Source: a bacterium (GTDB lineage Bacteria; Verrucomicrobiota; Kiritimatiellia; RFP12; UBA1067). From it: a stretch of 45,456 nt of DNA. Each line of letters opens with the position of its first letter. Positions within the stretch are counted from its first letter, which is position 1. The position numbers and the translations under genes are program-made. The stretch covers positions 1 to 45,456 of the forward strand of contig JAUNMP010000013.1 in the NCBI GenBank assembly GCA_030537465.1. The letters are read 5' to 3'. Below the pieces are notes generated by a model, which ran no database searches, was not told where the DNA came from, and saw nothing but the letters and a program-made list of their open reading frames with translations. Below, one piece after another: positions 33,410-41,028 of the stretch.

Positions 33410-33418
33410 ATTATAGCA
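33410..33418 (-). promoter_or_regulatory. Extended -10 promoter fused to a terminator T-run
   Basis: The minus strand reads TTTTTGCTATAATC. The T-run is the tail of the tRNA-Arg terminator, and TGCTATAAT is a perfect extended -10. It drives the operon starting at 33377 with a predicted leader of about 27 bases. No -35 match is seen. Confidence 0.75.
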
Positions 33419-33447
33419 AAAACACCGCGCGTTGTGCGCGGTGTTTT
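33419..33447 (-). terminator. Rho-independent terminator behind tRNA-Arg
   Basis: A perfect 12-bp stem (33419-33430 with 33436-33447) with a GTTGT loop (plus strand) is followed on the minus strand by a T-run. It begins 4 bases behind the tRNA CCA end. Confidence 0.92.
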
Positions 33448-33451
33448 CGTT

Positions 33452-33528
33452 TGGTGCGACTGACTGGGATCGAACCAGCAACCTTCGGCTTCGGAGGCCA
33501 ACGCTCTATCCAATTGAGCTACAGTCGC
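33452..33528 (-). tRNA. tRNA-Arg (anticodon CCG)
   Basis: A 77-base cloverleaf with encoded CCA. The acceptor stem GCGACTG pairs with CAGTCGC, and the anticodon stem TTGGC/GCCGA encloses the loop CTCCGAA, giving anticodon CCG (codon CGG). The TTCGATC T-loop is normal. It starts 14 bases behind the surface-repeat gene, with no promoter of its own visible. Confidence 0.96.
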
Positions 33529-33542
33529 GTCAGGTCATCAAC

Positions 33543-34265
33543 TTAGAAGTAGCAGTTGAAGATCGGGATGAACGGAACCTGGTTGTCCATAATCAGGTTC
33601 ACGATACCAATCTGGAAACCGGCAGACGCCGTCGCCGCGTAGTTGACGACGCCGATCTGCGCACCACGCAGCTCGTCCGTCATGTTGAGGACAACAGCCG
33701 TCTGGAGACCATGCACACGGCGCGCGAAGGTCGCGCCGATTGCAATCTGCCAACCCCACATATCCTCACGGACAGCGTTCGCGAGACCCGCGACGTCGAG
33801 ACCGTAGAAGGACTCGTCCGTCATCGACATCAAACCATCGACCGACAGACCCTCAAACTCACGGTTCATACCGAGCACGTCAACCGAAAGCCCGTATGCC
33901 GTGCGATTGCACATATTGAAGCAGGAGGCCATGATACCGACCGCGTCACGATTGGCGAGGTTGAAGGCCGCCGCGGCCTGAATGCCGCACATGTCAAGGC
34001 GCGCCACATTGGCGAGACCACCAACTTCGATACCATACATCTTGTTGCAATCGCTGTAGAGCAGATTGACGTCAAGGCCAAAGATGTCCCAGTCAAACCC
34101 CCAGGGCAGCGTGGCAGGCGTCGCGAGACCAACAGCGAGCACCGTGTAACCATAGGACTTGGCGTCGGGAGCGCCGGCATATTCCTTTTCCGCCTCCTGA
34201 GCGAGGACGGGCTGAACGGCGAACGCGGCGAGCGCGAGCGCAAACAAACCACTCTTCATGTTCAT
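33543..34265 (-). CDS. LA_2272-type surface repeat protein
   Basis: A 240-residue exported protein with a signal peptide ending near VQPVLAQ. The mature part consists of repeated units of about 20-24 residues with the pattern GLxVxGLxN / GxQIGxxN, for example YGIEVGGLANVA, YGLDVAGLANAV and RGAQIGVVNYAA. This matches the LA_2272/VPA0450 surface-repeat family, thought to form beta-structured envelope proteins. The role is unknown. The ATG at 34265 follows AAAGGAG with 6-base spacing and a strong promoter. It probably shares its transcript with tRNA-Arg. Confidence 0.82.
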   Translation of the reverse strand: MNMKSGLFALALAAFAVQPVLAQEAEKEYAGAPDAKSYGYTVLAVGLATPATLPWGFDWDIFGLDVNLLYSDCNKMYGIEVGGLANVARLDMCGIQAAAAFNLANRDAVGIMASCFNMCNRTAYGLSVDVLGMNREFEGLSVDGLMSMTDESFYGLDVAGLANAVREDMWGWQIAIGATFARRVHGLQTAVVLNMTDELRGAQIGVVNYAATASAGFQIGIVNLIMDNQVPFIPIFNCYF

Positions 34266-34306
34266 CTGAGACTCCTTTTGATTTCTGAAATTGGTAGAAC
34301 GCGCAA

Positions 34307-34335
34307 ATGATACCCGATTCGGTCGTCCAAGTCAA
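34307..34335 (-). promoter_or_regulatory. Sigma-70-type promoter for the surface-repeat gene
   Basis: TTGACT (34330-34335), a 17-base spacer and TATCAT (34307-34312) lie on the minus strand about 41 bases before the start codon at 34265. Confidence 0.8.
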
Positions 34336-34344
34336 TCACGAACA

Positions 34345-35760
34345 TCACGAATGTAGAGGCGAAGATTCACGCGAATGCACCTGGCTGCGATAGAGCGACC
34401 ACCCATTGTTGAAGGCGAAAGCAAGTCCGCAGACCCACATTGTGGGCAGAAGCAGGGCATGATTACCCGACAACTCGGCGACCATGATGACCGCGGTGAT
34501 CGGGGTTCGAATCGTCGCGGCCAGAAAACCCGCCATCCCCACGAGGGCGACAGATGCCGGATGAATCCCGAAGGAGGTAGGGAACAAAGCCGAGAAGGCT
34601 GCACCACAGGCTGCGCTGAGCGAGGCTCCGCAAACCAGGGCCGGGCCAAAAACACCTCCCGATCCACCCGACCCCACAGTGAAACTGGTGGCAAAGACCT
34701 TGAGAACGAAAATGGCGAAGAACAGCCCTGCGGCCGTCCAGGCCCCTTGCCCGTGCACCAAGCCCTGCGCATCACCAAGAAATGCGGTACGAATCAGTTC
34801 ATACCCCGTTCCCAGCACATCGGGAAACAGGAATCCGAGCAGTCCCGTCAACAGACCTCCAACCGCGACCTTCATCCATGGCGTCACCTTTATACGGCGG
34901 AAAGATTCAGAAACGTGGCGAAACGTACGAATATAGAATTTTGCCCCAAGAGAAACCACAATGGCAAGGAGCAGATAGGGCAAGAGACGCAGGATATTGT
35001 CATAGGCATAGGGGGGCATCGAGTCAAAAAGCGGCGCCCACCCATGAAAGAGCGCAAAGACCGTATACGACATTGCCGAGGCAATGAACGCAGGGAGGAG
35101 CGCCTCGTATTCCATATCCAATCCTGAATAGAGAATCTCAACCCCGAACAATGCTCCGGCGAGAGGAGCCCGAAACAGCGCACCAATGCCCGCCGCAAGC
35201 CCTGCGACCATCAAACGTCGGCGAGTCACGGCATCCCAATGGAAAATGCGCGCAAGAGTGGTTCCGCAGGCCGCGCCAATCAGTGTCATCGGCCCTTCAT
35301 AGCCCGCGCTGCCGCCGGAACCGATGACCAACGCCGACGCCACGGCCTTCACCGGAATGACCTTCCAGGACATACGGCACTTGAGGCGATGATAGACGTA
35401 GATCGCGGAATCCGTACCACGGGCGTGCGTGCCAGGAGAGATCCACTTGATGAGCAACGCCGCCAGGACGGCTCCCAGGGCCGGCAGAACCAGAAGCAGC
35501 CACCGACGACCATCGTACCAATCCGCCGGCGAGAGGACACCCCGCATAAGATCCCCCTTCGCGAGCAACGACGCATGGTCCCCGACGCCGTGCAGCAGGA
35601 TTCCGTCGAGAATGTCAATCAAGCAGTGGAAGGCGGAAGCCACCAGCCCAACAAGAACGCCAACAACCGCCGACTGCACAAAAAGTCGCCCGTTGCCGGC
35701 GCTAAGTCCACCGCCGGCGACGAAAAAGCGAAACGCGGCGATGGACTGTTTACGAAACAC
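34345..35760 (-). CDS. ClC-family chloride channel/transporter
   Basis: A 471-residue inner-membrane protein with the ClC multi-helix pattern. The gating-glutamate motif is present as GSGGSAGYEGP (usually GREGP), followed by GSGGSGGVFGPALVCG and GMAGFLAATIRTPITA. The usual GSGIP motif is replaced by RGTDSAI. The second glutamate of FIIEEM (the proton glutamate of the E. coli exchanger) is absent (LFGVEIL), as in channel-type members, so simple channel behaviour is possible. It starts with GTG, overlapping the der stop by 11 bases behind AAGAGGA. Confidence 0.88.
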   Translation of the reverse strand: MFRKQSIAAFRFFVAGGGLSAGNGRLFVQSAVVGVLVGLVASAFHCLIDILDGILLHGVGDHASLLAKGDLMRGVLSPADWYDGRRWLLLVLPALGAVLAALLIKWISPGTHARGTDSAIYVYHRLKCRMSWKVIPVKAVASALVIGSGGSAGYEGPMTLIGAACGTTLARIFHWDAVTRRRLMVAGLAAGIGALFRAPLAGALFGVEILYSGLDMEYEALLPAFIASAMSYTVFALFHGWAPLFDSMPPYAYDNILRLLPYLLLAIVVSLGAKFYIRTFRHVSESFRRIKVTPWMKVAVGGLLTGLLGFLFPDVLGTGYELIRTAFLGDAQGLVHGQGAWTAAGLFFAIFVLKVFATSFTVGSGGSGGVFGPALVCGASLSAACGAAFSALFPTSFGIHPASVALVGMAGFLAATIRTPITAVIMVAELSGNHALLLPTMWVCGLAFAFNNGWSLYRSQVHSRESSPLHS

Positions 35761-37168
35761 CGTTCCTCTTCAGACTACTGATTTCCTGCCCGAGCGCGGC
35801 ACCGTCTTTACGGCTGCGCGCCTTGAGGAACATCCGAATCGGTGCGCCTTCAAGGCCGAACCGCGCACGAAGCGCCTTCTCAAGGTAGGACTTGTATGCG
35901 TCGGTGACGAGCTTCGGGTCATTGACGAAGAGGCGGATTGTCAACGGATCGTTGCCGACCTGGAGCCCATAGTAGATTTTGAGCCTCTTGCCCTTGATCA
36001 TCGGAGAGAGCGTCTTCTTCGTCGCCGTCTCAATCGTGCGATTGAGCATTCCCGTGGGTAGCCTGGCCTGCACACTCGACGCCACGGCGTCGATTGCATC
36101 CACCGTGCGCCGCACGTTGTAACCACTCTTCGCGCTGCAGAAGACAACGGGCGCGAACGAGAGGAACGGCATCATCTGGCGAATGACCTGGATGGCCTCG
36201 CCCTCCTTCATGCCCTTCTCCGTCGCAAGGTCCCACTTGTTCATGAGCACCACGCAGGCACGGTGCGCATCGAGGATCTTCCCCGCGATGCGCATATCCT
36301 GCTTCGTCGGCCCCAGCTCGCTTTCCATCACGAGCAGTACAACGTCCGCCTCCTCAATCGCCTTCTCGCTACGGAAGAGGGAGAAGTTGTCCACGCTCGT
36401 CTTCGACATCTGCGTGTGCTTCTTCATGCCCGCCGTATCTACGAGCACATAACGGCGCGCCGTGGGACCGGAACCGATGGTGAACGGCACGTCGACGCTG
36501 TCGCGCGTCGTGCCGGGGATGTCGCTCACGATCACGCGCTCGGCGTTCAGCAGACGATTGATGTAGGAGCTCTTCCCGGCATTCGGGCGACCGACGATCG
36601 CGACGCGCAGCGGACGCGACGTCGCCTCATCCGCCTCCGGAGGCGGAAGCTTCGACGTGGCAAATTCGACAATGGCGGCGACGCCACGACCATGTTCCGC
36701 GGAACAGGTCATCACGGGCATGCCGAAACGCAAAAATTCATCCGCGCGCACATCATCTTCTGCGATGTCACACTTGTTCGCGACAATCGCACACGGCACG
36801 CCGCTCTCGCGCACGCGCTTGAGCACCTCCTCATCGAGCGGCGTCACGCCCGCACGGGCATCTACGACCACCAGACACACCGCGGCATCCGTCACTGCGA
36901 GCGCTGCCTGCTGGCGCGTCTCGGCGGCCAACGGGTCATCGCTGCCCGGCGTCTTGTCAAACGCGAGACCACCCGTATCGACCAACATGAAGCGTTGCCC
37001 GTTCGCCTCGACTTCCCGAGCGACACGGTCACGTGTCACGCCCGGCTGGTCGAAGACGATCGCGATGCGCTGACGCGCAATGCGGTTGAAAAGAGCGCTC
37101 TTGCCCACATTGGGGCGACCGACGATCGCGACGACGCGCCCTGGCTTGCTGACATTGACTTCGTCCAT
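35750..37168 (-). CDS. der: Ribosome-assembly GTPase Der (EngA)
   Basis: An essential GTPase for 50S ribosome assembly. It has two tandem G domains and a C-terminal KH-like domain in 472 residues. Domain 1 has GRPNVGKS (17-24), DTGG and NKCD. Domain 2 has GRPNAGKS, DTAGMKK and NKWD. The ATG at 37168 directly abuts a 7-bp repeat array, which appears to provide the AGGG ribosome site. A longer open frame upstream is translated repeat sequence and is rejected. Confidence 0.96.
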   Translation of the reverse strand: MDEVNVSKPGRVVAIVGRPNVGKSALFNRIARQRIAIVFDQPGVTRDRVAREVEANGQRFMLVDTGGLAFDKTPGSDDPLAAETRQQAALAVTDAAVCLVVVDARAGVTPLDEEVLKRVRESGVPCAIVANKCDIAEDDVRADEFLRFGMPVMTCSAEHGRGVAAIVEFATSKLPPPEADEATSRPLRVAIVGRPNAGKSSYINRLLNAERVIVSDIPGTTRDSVDVPFTIGSGPTARRYVLVDTAGMKKHTQMSKTSVDNFSLFRSEKAIEEADVVLLVMESELGPTKQDMRIAGKILDAHRACVVLMNKWDLATEKGMKEGEAIQVIRQMMPFLSFAPVVFCSAKSGYNVRRTVDAIDAVASSVQARLPTGMLNRTIETATKKTLSPMIKGKRLKIYYGLQVGNDPLTIRLFVNDPKLVTDAYKSYLEKALRARFGLEGAPIRMFLKARSRKDGAALGQEISSLKRNGVS

Positions 37169-37238
37169 AACCCTGTAACCTGTAACCTTTGACCCTTTAA
37201 ACCTGGCGTCTTGAACCTGGAACCTTGAACTTGGAACC
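37169..37238 (-). repeat. 7-bp degenerate tandem repeat (locus C)
   Basis: About ten minus-strand units: GGGTTCC, AAGTTCA, AGGTTCC, AGGTTCA, AGACGCC, AGGTTTA, AAGGGTC, then AGGTTAC twice and AGGGTTA after a 2-base phase slip. The array fills the whole gap between the corA stop and the der start. Confidence 0.85.
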
Positions 37239-37241
37239 CGC

Positions 37242-38195
37242 TCAGAACACCCGCTTCTTGTAGAGGTAGAACAGCACGCCAATGATTCCAACCGCCAGCA
37301 CACCCGAAATCGCGGAAAGGACGGCAAACGTATGCGGGTAGTCCTGCAGCGGCAGCGGGATGTTCATGCCGTAGGCGCTGGTGATGACCGTGGGCACGGC
37401 GAGGAGAATCGTCGCGGCGGTCATGTACTTCATCACGTTCGAAAGGTTGTTGTTGATAAGCGACGCGAACGTGTCGAGCGTTCCGTTGAGGATGTTCGAA
37501 TGGATCGTCGCGGTCTCAAGCGCCTGCTGGTATTCGACCGCCGCGTCGTCGAGCGTATCCGAATCATCCTCGGAAAGATTGAGCTGGCGCGCGTGGTCGA
37601 GGCGGTTGATGAGGATGTTGTCCGCCTTCAGCGACGTGGAGAAGTAGACGAGCGACTTTTGATACGTAAGCAGCTTCAACAGCACTTCGTTCGAAATGGA
37701 CTCGTGCAGGGAATCCTCAAGATCCTCGATCTTCGCGTGCATGTCACGCAAGTAGCGGAGGAAGAGCACCGCCGCGTGCCAGAGAAGACGGAACATGAAG
37801 CGGTTCCGCTCGCCTGGCGGACACACCCGACGAATCTGGTCGAGGAAGGCGTTCGTCACCGGCGTCGTCTGAGAGCAGATTGTGATCACGCTCTGGCCAA
37901 AGAGAACAATGCCCAGAGGCAAGGTTTCGTAGGGGAGCACGCTCTCGTCGTCCTCGTCACCTCTCACCGGCAACGGCACGTGCACAATGACGAGGTGGAA
38001 ACCATCCTCACTCTCAAAACGCGGACGTTCCTCGCGGTCAAGAGGATCGGTCAGAAAGTCCCGCGGAACCTGGGAGAAGCAGAGCACCTGCTCCAGCTCC
38101 GCCGTAGTGGGCTCCGCGAGGTTGATCCAACACGAATCACACAGTTCAGTCGTCTCCTTCAGACCGCCGTTTTCCCATTTGTAGATTGTCATCAT
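37242..38195 (-). CDS. corA: CorA-family magnesium/cobalt transporter
   Basis: A 317-residue divalent-cation channel subunit of the inner membrane. The long acidic alpha/beta N-terminal domain is followed by two C-terminal transmembrane helices with the signature YGMNIPL between them. The stretch after GMN (PLPLQDYP) differs from the common MPE form, as in many divergent CorA proteins. The C-terminus is basic (YKKRVF). The ATG at 38195 has AAAGGAGG with 9-base spacing; a second Met follows at once. Confidence 0.92.
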   Translation of the reverse strand: MMTIYKWENGGLKETTELCDSCWINLAEPTTAELEQVLCFSQVPRDFLTDPLDREERPRFESEDGFHLVIVHVPLPVRGDEDDESVLPYETLPLGIVLFGQSVITICSQTTPVTNAFLDQIRRVCPPGERNRFMFRLLWHAAVLFLRYLRDMHAKIEDLEDSLHESISNEVLLKLLTYQKSLVYFSTSLKADNILINRLDHARQLNLSEDDSDTLDDAAVEYQQALETATIHSNILNGTLDTFASLINNNLSNVMKYMTAATILLAVPTVITSAYGMNIPLPLQDYPHTFAVLSAISGVLAVGIIGVLFYLYKKRVF

Positions 38196-38271
38196 GCCGG
38201 ATACCTCCTTTCTTCCTGAAAAGGTCCCACTAGTTTCTCACTCTTCGGGGGATTATGCAACCCCAAAAATC

Positions 38272-39789
38272 TTAAAAATCACCAGGCTCCCGAGGCATGA
38301 AGCCAAAGGACGCCGGGAGTATGGCAAGGAAGGCGGCGAGCACCGCCGCGGAACGGAACGGACAATCTCCAAATGCATGCACCAGAACCGCCACACACCC
38401 CAGGAATGTCCCAACAATCGGGGGTGACACGGCAAAAAGCGTCAATGTCGACGACCCGATATTGGATCGCTCAGCAGCCAGAGCCTTCGCCGCACGCCGT
38501 TTCCATTCCCGTCCCGTCGGCAATGCCAGCAACCAGACGCACGCCACTAGCAGTGAAAAGCCCACAAGGCCATGCTCCGCCAGAAACTGCAGATAGTCGT
38601 TGTGGACGTTCGCCCCTCCCACGACCTGTTGGTGCTTGAGCTCCTCCGGCGTCATATAGGCCTGGGAGAAGTGACGATACCCCCACCCTCCCACGCCAAA
38701 GAGCGGGAAGTCGCGCATGATCGCCGTGGCCACGCGCGTATGATACTGGGCCTTGCCCGAAACGCGATCCGCGACCGCAAGCGGATTCACCGTGCCGAGT
38801 TCACGCCCCACCTCCGGCGGCGCATACACGTAGATCGCGCCAAACAGCCCCAGCATCAGCGAAATCGCCACCACAGCACTGCGGAAACGCCGCGCCCGAC
38901 GCCAGTCATTTCCCACAAACGCCCGCAGCACCACGTAGATGAAAAAAGCCGCCGTCAAAGCCACAGAAAGGACTATCGCCGCTCGGCAAAGCGTGGCCAG
39001 TACCGCCGCCAGAGAGAGCGCCACGGCCACGAACGGGTAATGCGCGCGAAGGAAGGGATGACCGCCCTGATCCAGCGGCGAGGCCTCCGCATCGCCCATC
39101 TGGCTGCACCAGATGCCGAGCGACAGGGAATACATAAGCGTGAAATAGGCCCCTCCCATATTCGGATAGCCGAAGACGGAGAAGAACTGCGTGGGCCTTA
39201 TCGGCTTTCCCCAATACGGGAACTGGGCCCCCGTCACATACTGAAGGAACCCCAGAAGCGCCAGTGCGGCACCATTCCAGGCCAGCAGCTCGAGCAACGA
39301 CCGTTTTCCAGACCGCGTCAGCCCATGCCGAATCCCCAGTGCCGAAAGAAGCGCAGGCCCAAACCACCACAGCACGCCCGCATGTTCACGGGGACTCGCG
39401 CAGAACGGCAGATAACGCATCGGGGGATAGGGGTCGGCCCCTGCGTCAATCGCCTTCCAGTCGCACACAGGGCAAAGGGACACGTTGAAAAGCGGAACCA
39501 CCAGATACCCAAGGAAAACAAGGGCCACCCAGAAGAACGGATCCTTCAGCACGCCCAAGGCAGAACGTCGGACCGCCGCCCCCCACGTCTCACCAGGATG
39601 GTGTTGCGGCAACAGAAACGTCCCCAGCGCGCACGCGAGCGATGCCCACGGCATCGCCCGTGCCAGCACGTCGGTCCGAGAACCGCCAAAAGCCCACGCG
39701 AATGCGAGGACTGGAGCGGAGACAAGCAGCAGGGAGACGGTTTTCAGCACGTCAGAGGCCCTGTCCCATGTAGCTTTCTGGTTCGTCAT
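38272..39789 (-). CDS. O-antigen ligase/polymerase-like membrane protein (paralogue 2)
   Basis: A membrane protein of about 505 residues with 10-12 hydrophobic segments and the Wzy_C loop: DRVSGKAQYHTRVATAI, GVGGWGYRHFS and NVHNDYLQFLAEHG. It matches paralogue 1 at 27345 along its whole length, including LCPVCDW, LPFCASPREH and FGDCPFRSAAVLA. The start is uncertain: the ATG at 39789 overlaps the previous gene by 38 bases, and a GTG at 39750 is an alternative. It probably acts on a periplasmic glycan, transferring or polymerising it. Confidence 0.8.
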   Translation of the reverse strand: MTNQKATWDRASDVLKTVSLLLVSAPVLAFAWAFGGSRTDVLARAMPWASLACALGTFLLPQHHPGETWGAAVRRSALGVLKDPFFWVALVFLGYLVVPLFNVSLCPVCDWKAIDAGADPYPPMRYLPFCASPREHAGVLWWFGPALLSALGIRHGLTRSGKRSLLELLAWNGAALALLGFLQYVTGAQFPYWGKPIRPTQFFSVFGYPNMGGAYFTLMYSLSLGIWCSQMGDAEASPLDQGGHPFLRAHYPFVAVALSLAAVLATLCRAAIVLSVALTAAFFIYVVLRAFVGNDWRRARRFRSAVVAISLMLGLFGAIYVYAPPEVGRELGTVNPLAVADRVSGKAQYHTRVATAIMRDFPLFGVGGWGYRHFSQAYMTPEELKHQQVVGGANVHNDYLQFLAEHGLVGFSLLVACVWLLALPTGREWKRRAAKALAAERSNIGSSTLTLFAVSPPIVGTFLGCVAVLVHAFGDCPFRSAAVLAAFLAILPASFGFMPREPGDF

Positions 39790-40666
39790 CCGGCCGATCC
39801 CCACGGCGCCGGCGATACCAGGGGGAATCGGGGTCCCCCGTTGCGGCACGCGGTGTACGGTTGATGCCCTGGCCAAGTCCACCTCCAGCGTTCAGTCCAT
39901 TCACGACATCCAGGGGCTTCGGACTCGAGACATCCTTCGCATTCTCGACACGGAGATCGCTTCCAACCTGGAGATTCCCGAGTTCAATCGGGGCCATCGG
40001 ATGAAGATTGACGTGCGGAGGCTCCTCGCCCTTGTAGCCAGCCTCAAGAATCGGCTGGTACGACGGCGTCTTCCCGTCTTCGCCCAATGCCGCCGGAATC
40101 CACACCTTGCGGGCCAATTCCTGCGACCCCGTCAGCACATAGAAGAGAAGGGACTGCCGCAGATCCTCCGGATTCCCCTCGCTCGCCTTCAGGAAGCAGA
40201 TGACGGCAAAGGCGGAACGAGCCCCTGGGAACTTTTCAGTCGGCACACCCGAGAAAAGCCGATTGCGGATGCGCATGAGCGTGGCGGACGCAAACTCGAC
40301 AAAGGAGTCGTCCTTGTCGCTGAACCCCGCCGCCTTGCGGGAGAAGAGTTCACTCGCGAAACGATCCGTGATCATCGGCAACGCATCCATCGGCGCCGTC
40401 GCGAAGACCTCTGCAATCACGGCTTTGCGCTCTTTCTCGGGGGCGGCCTTCACCGCATCGCGGTTCACCGCGTAGATTGTAAACAGACGTTTCTCCGGCG
40501 TGGACGCCTTATAGTCCTCCATCGACTTGTTCACGGCACGCACAAACTCGACCTGATCATCCTTCGCCAAGTCCTGAAACGCCGTTCCGAACGAAGTCCT
40601 CCCGTCGGATGCGGCCATCACGGCCGAAAATGTTGCCGCTGCAACAAGAAAACCATATAACTTCAT
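39752..40666 (-). CDS. Secreted protein of unknown function
   Basis: No family recognised. The 304-residue product has a signal peptide (MKLYGFLVAAATFSAVMA). A mainly helical region (about 25-190) has many short charged helices (KDDQVEFVRAVNKSM, KERKAVIAEVFATAP). The tail is a flexible Gly/Pro/Arg-rich segment with four consecutive arginines and an acidic end. An ideal GGAGG site with 7-base spacing and a good promoter precede the ATG. It overlaps O-antigen-ligase paralogue 2, so a shared role at the envelope is possible but unproven. Confidence 0.75.
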   Translation of the reverse strand: MKLYGFLVAAATFSAVMAASDGRTSFGTAFQDLAKDDQVEFVRAVNKSMEDYKASTPEKRLFTIYAVNRDAVKAAPEKERKAVIAEVFATAPMDALPMITDRFASELFSRKAAGFSDKDDSFVEFASATLMRIRNRLFSGVPTEKFPGARSAFAVICFLKASEGNPEDLRQSLLFYVLTGSQELARKVWIPAALGEDGKTPSYQPILEAGYKGEEPPHVNLHPMAPIELGNLQVGSDLRVENAKDVSSPKPLDVVNGLNAGGGLGQGINRTPRAATGDPDSPWYRRRRGDRPDDEPESYMGQGL

Positions 40667-40692
40667 AATTTATCCTCCAATGATCTGGAAAT

Positions 40693-40721
40693 ATGATAAC
40701 AAAAAAGACCGCCAGATTCAA
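40693..40721 (-). promoter_or_regulatory. Promoter for the secreted protein gene
   Basis: TTGAAT (40716-40721), a 17-base spacer and TATCAT (40693-40698) with a TGT extension lie on the minus strand. A run of six T precedes the extended -10, like the other promoters of this window. Confidence 0.75.
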
Positions 40722-40737
40722 TCTTGGAAAAACAAAA

Positions 40738-40757
40738 CTCCGACCAGGAAGTCGGAG
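40738..40757 (-). terminator. Terminator behind the tRNA pair
   Basis: A 7-bp stem (40738-40744 with 40751-40757) is followed on the minus strand by TTTTGTTTTT, 17 bases behind tRNA-Gly. Confidence 0.85.
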
Positions 40758-40774
40758 CTGACCAATCGTCAAAA

Positions 40775-40848
40775 TGGAGCGGGCGATGGGAATCGAACCC
40801 ACGTAAGAAGCTTGGGAAGCTCCTATTCTGCCATTGAATTACGCCCGC
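40775..40848 (-). tRNA. tRNA-Gly (anticodon CCC)
   Basis: A 74-base cloverleaf with encoded CCA. The acceptor stem is GCGGGCG/CGCCCGC. The anticodon stem GGAGC/GCTTC encloses TTCCCAA, giving anticodon CCC (codon GGG). It lies 3 bases behind tRNA-Ser, so they share a transcript. Confidence 0.95.
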
Positions 40849-40851
40849 AGC

Positions 40852-40941
40852 TGGCGGAGAGGGAGGGATTCGAACCCCCGATACCTTGCGGTATGCATGA
40901 TTTCGAGTCATGTGCATTCAACCAGGCTCTGCCACCTCTCC
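40852..40941 (-). tRNA. tRNA-Ser (anticodon CGA)
   Basis: A 90-base class II tRNA with encoded CCA. The acceptor stem is GGAGAGG/CCTCTCC. The anticodon stem CATGA/TCATG encloses CTCGAAA, giving anticodon CGA (codon UCG). A long variable arm (CATACCGCAAGGTAT) confirms serine. Confidence 0.96.
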
Positions 40942-40958
40942 GTGGAAAAGCAGAACAG

Positions 40959-40987
40959 AGTTTATCAATTCCGTAGGTTGCCGTCAA
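40959..40987 (-). promoter_or_regulatory. Promoter of the tRNA-Ser/tRNA-Gly pair
   Basis: TTGACG (40982-40987), a 17-base spacer and TAAACT (40959-40964) end 17 bases before the tRNA-Ser 5' end. Confidence 0.75.
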
Positions 40988-40997
40988 GGGGCAAATC

Positions 40998-41025
40998 AAG
41001 TTGAAAGTTCCTGGTCCAAGATTCA
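40998..41025 (+). repeat. 7-bp degenerate tandem repeat (locus D)
   Basis: Four plus-strand units in phase: AAGTTGA, AAGTTCC, TGGTCCA, AGATTCA. They lie 3 bases behind the dinG stop codon, with a decayed fifth unit running into the stop. Confidence 0.75.
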
Positions 41026-41028
41026 AGT

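Noticed and set aside
37169-37327. A longer Der protein with about 53 extra N-terminal residues
   Set aside because: The extension translates the 7-bp repeat array and part of corA; Der normally starts close to the first G domain.
38246-38262. Small GGGG/CCCC hairpin and a CATAAT sequence before corA
   Set aside because: The stem has only 4 base pairs and the -10 has no TGn extension or -35 match, so neither a terminator nor a promoter can be supported.
1-41025. Short repeats considered as CRISPR or as REP-type hairpins
   Set aside because: Units are 7 bases with no spacers, no cas genes are present and the arrays are not palindromic.
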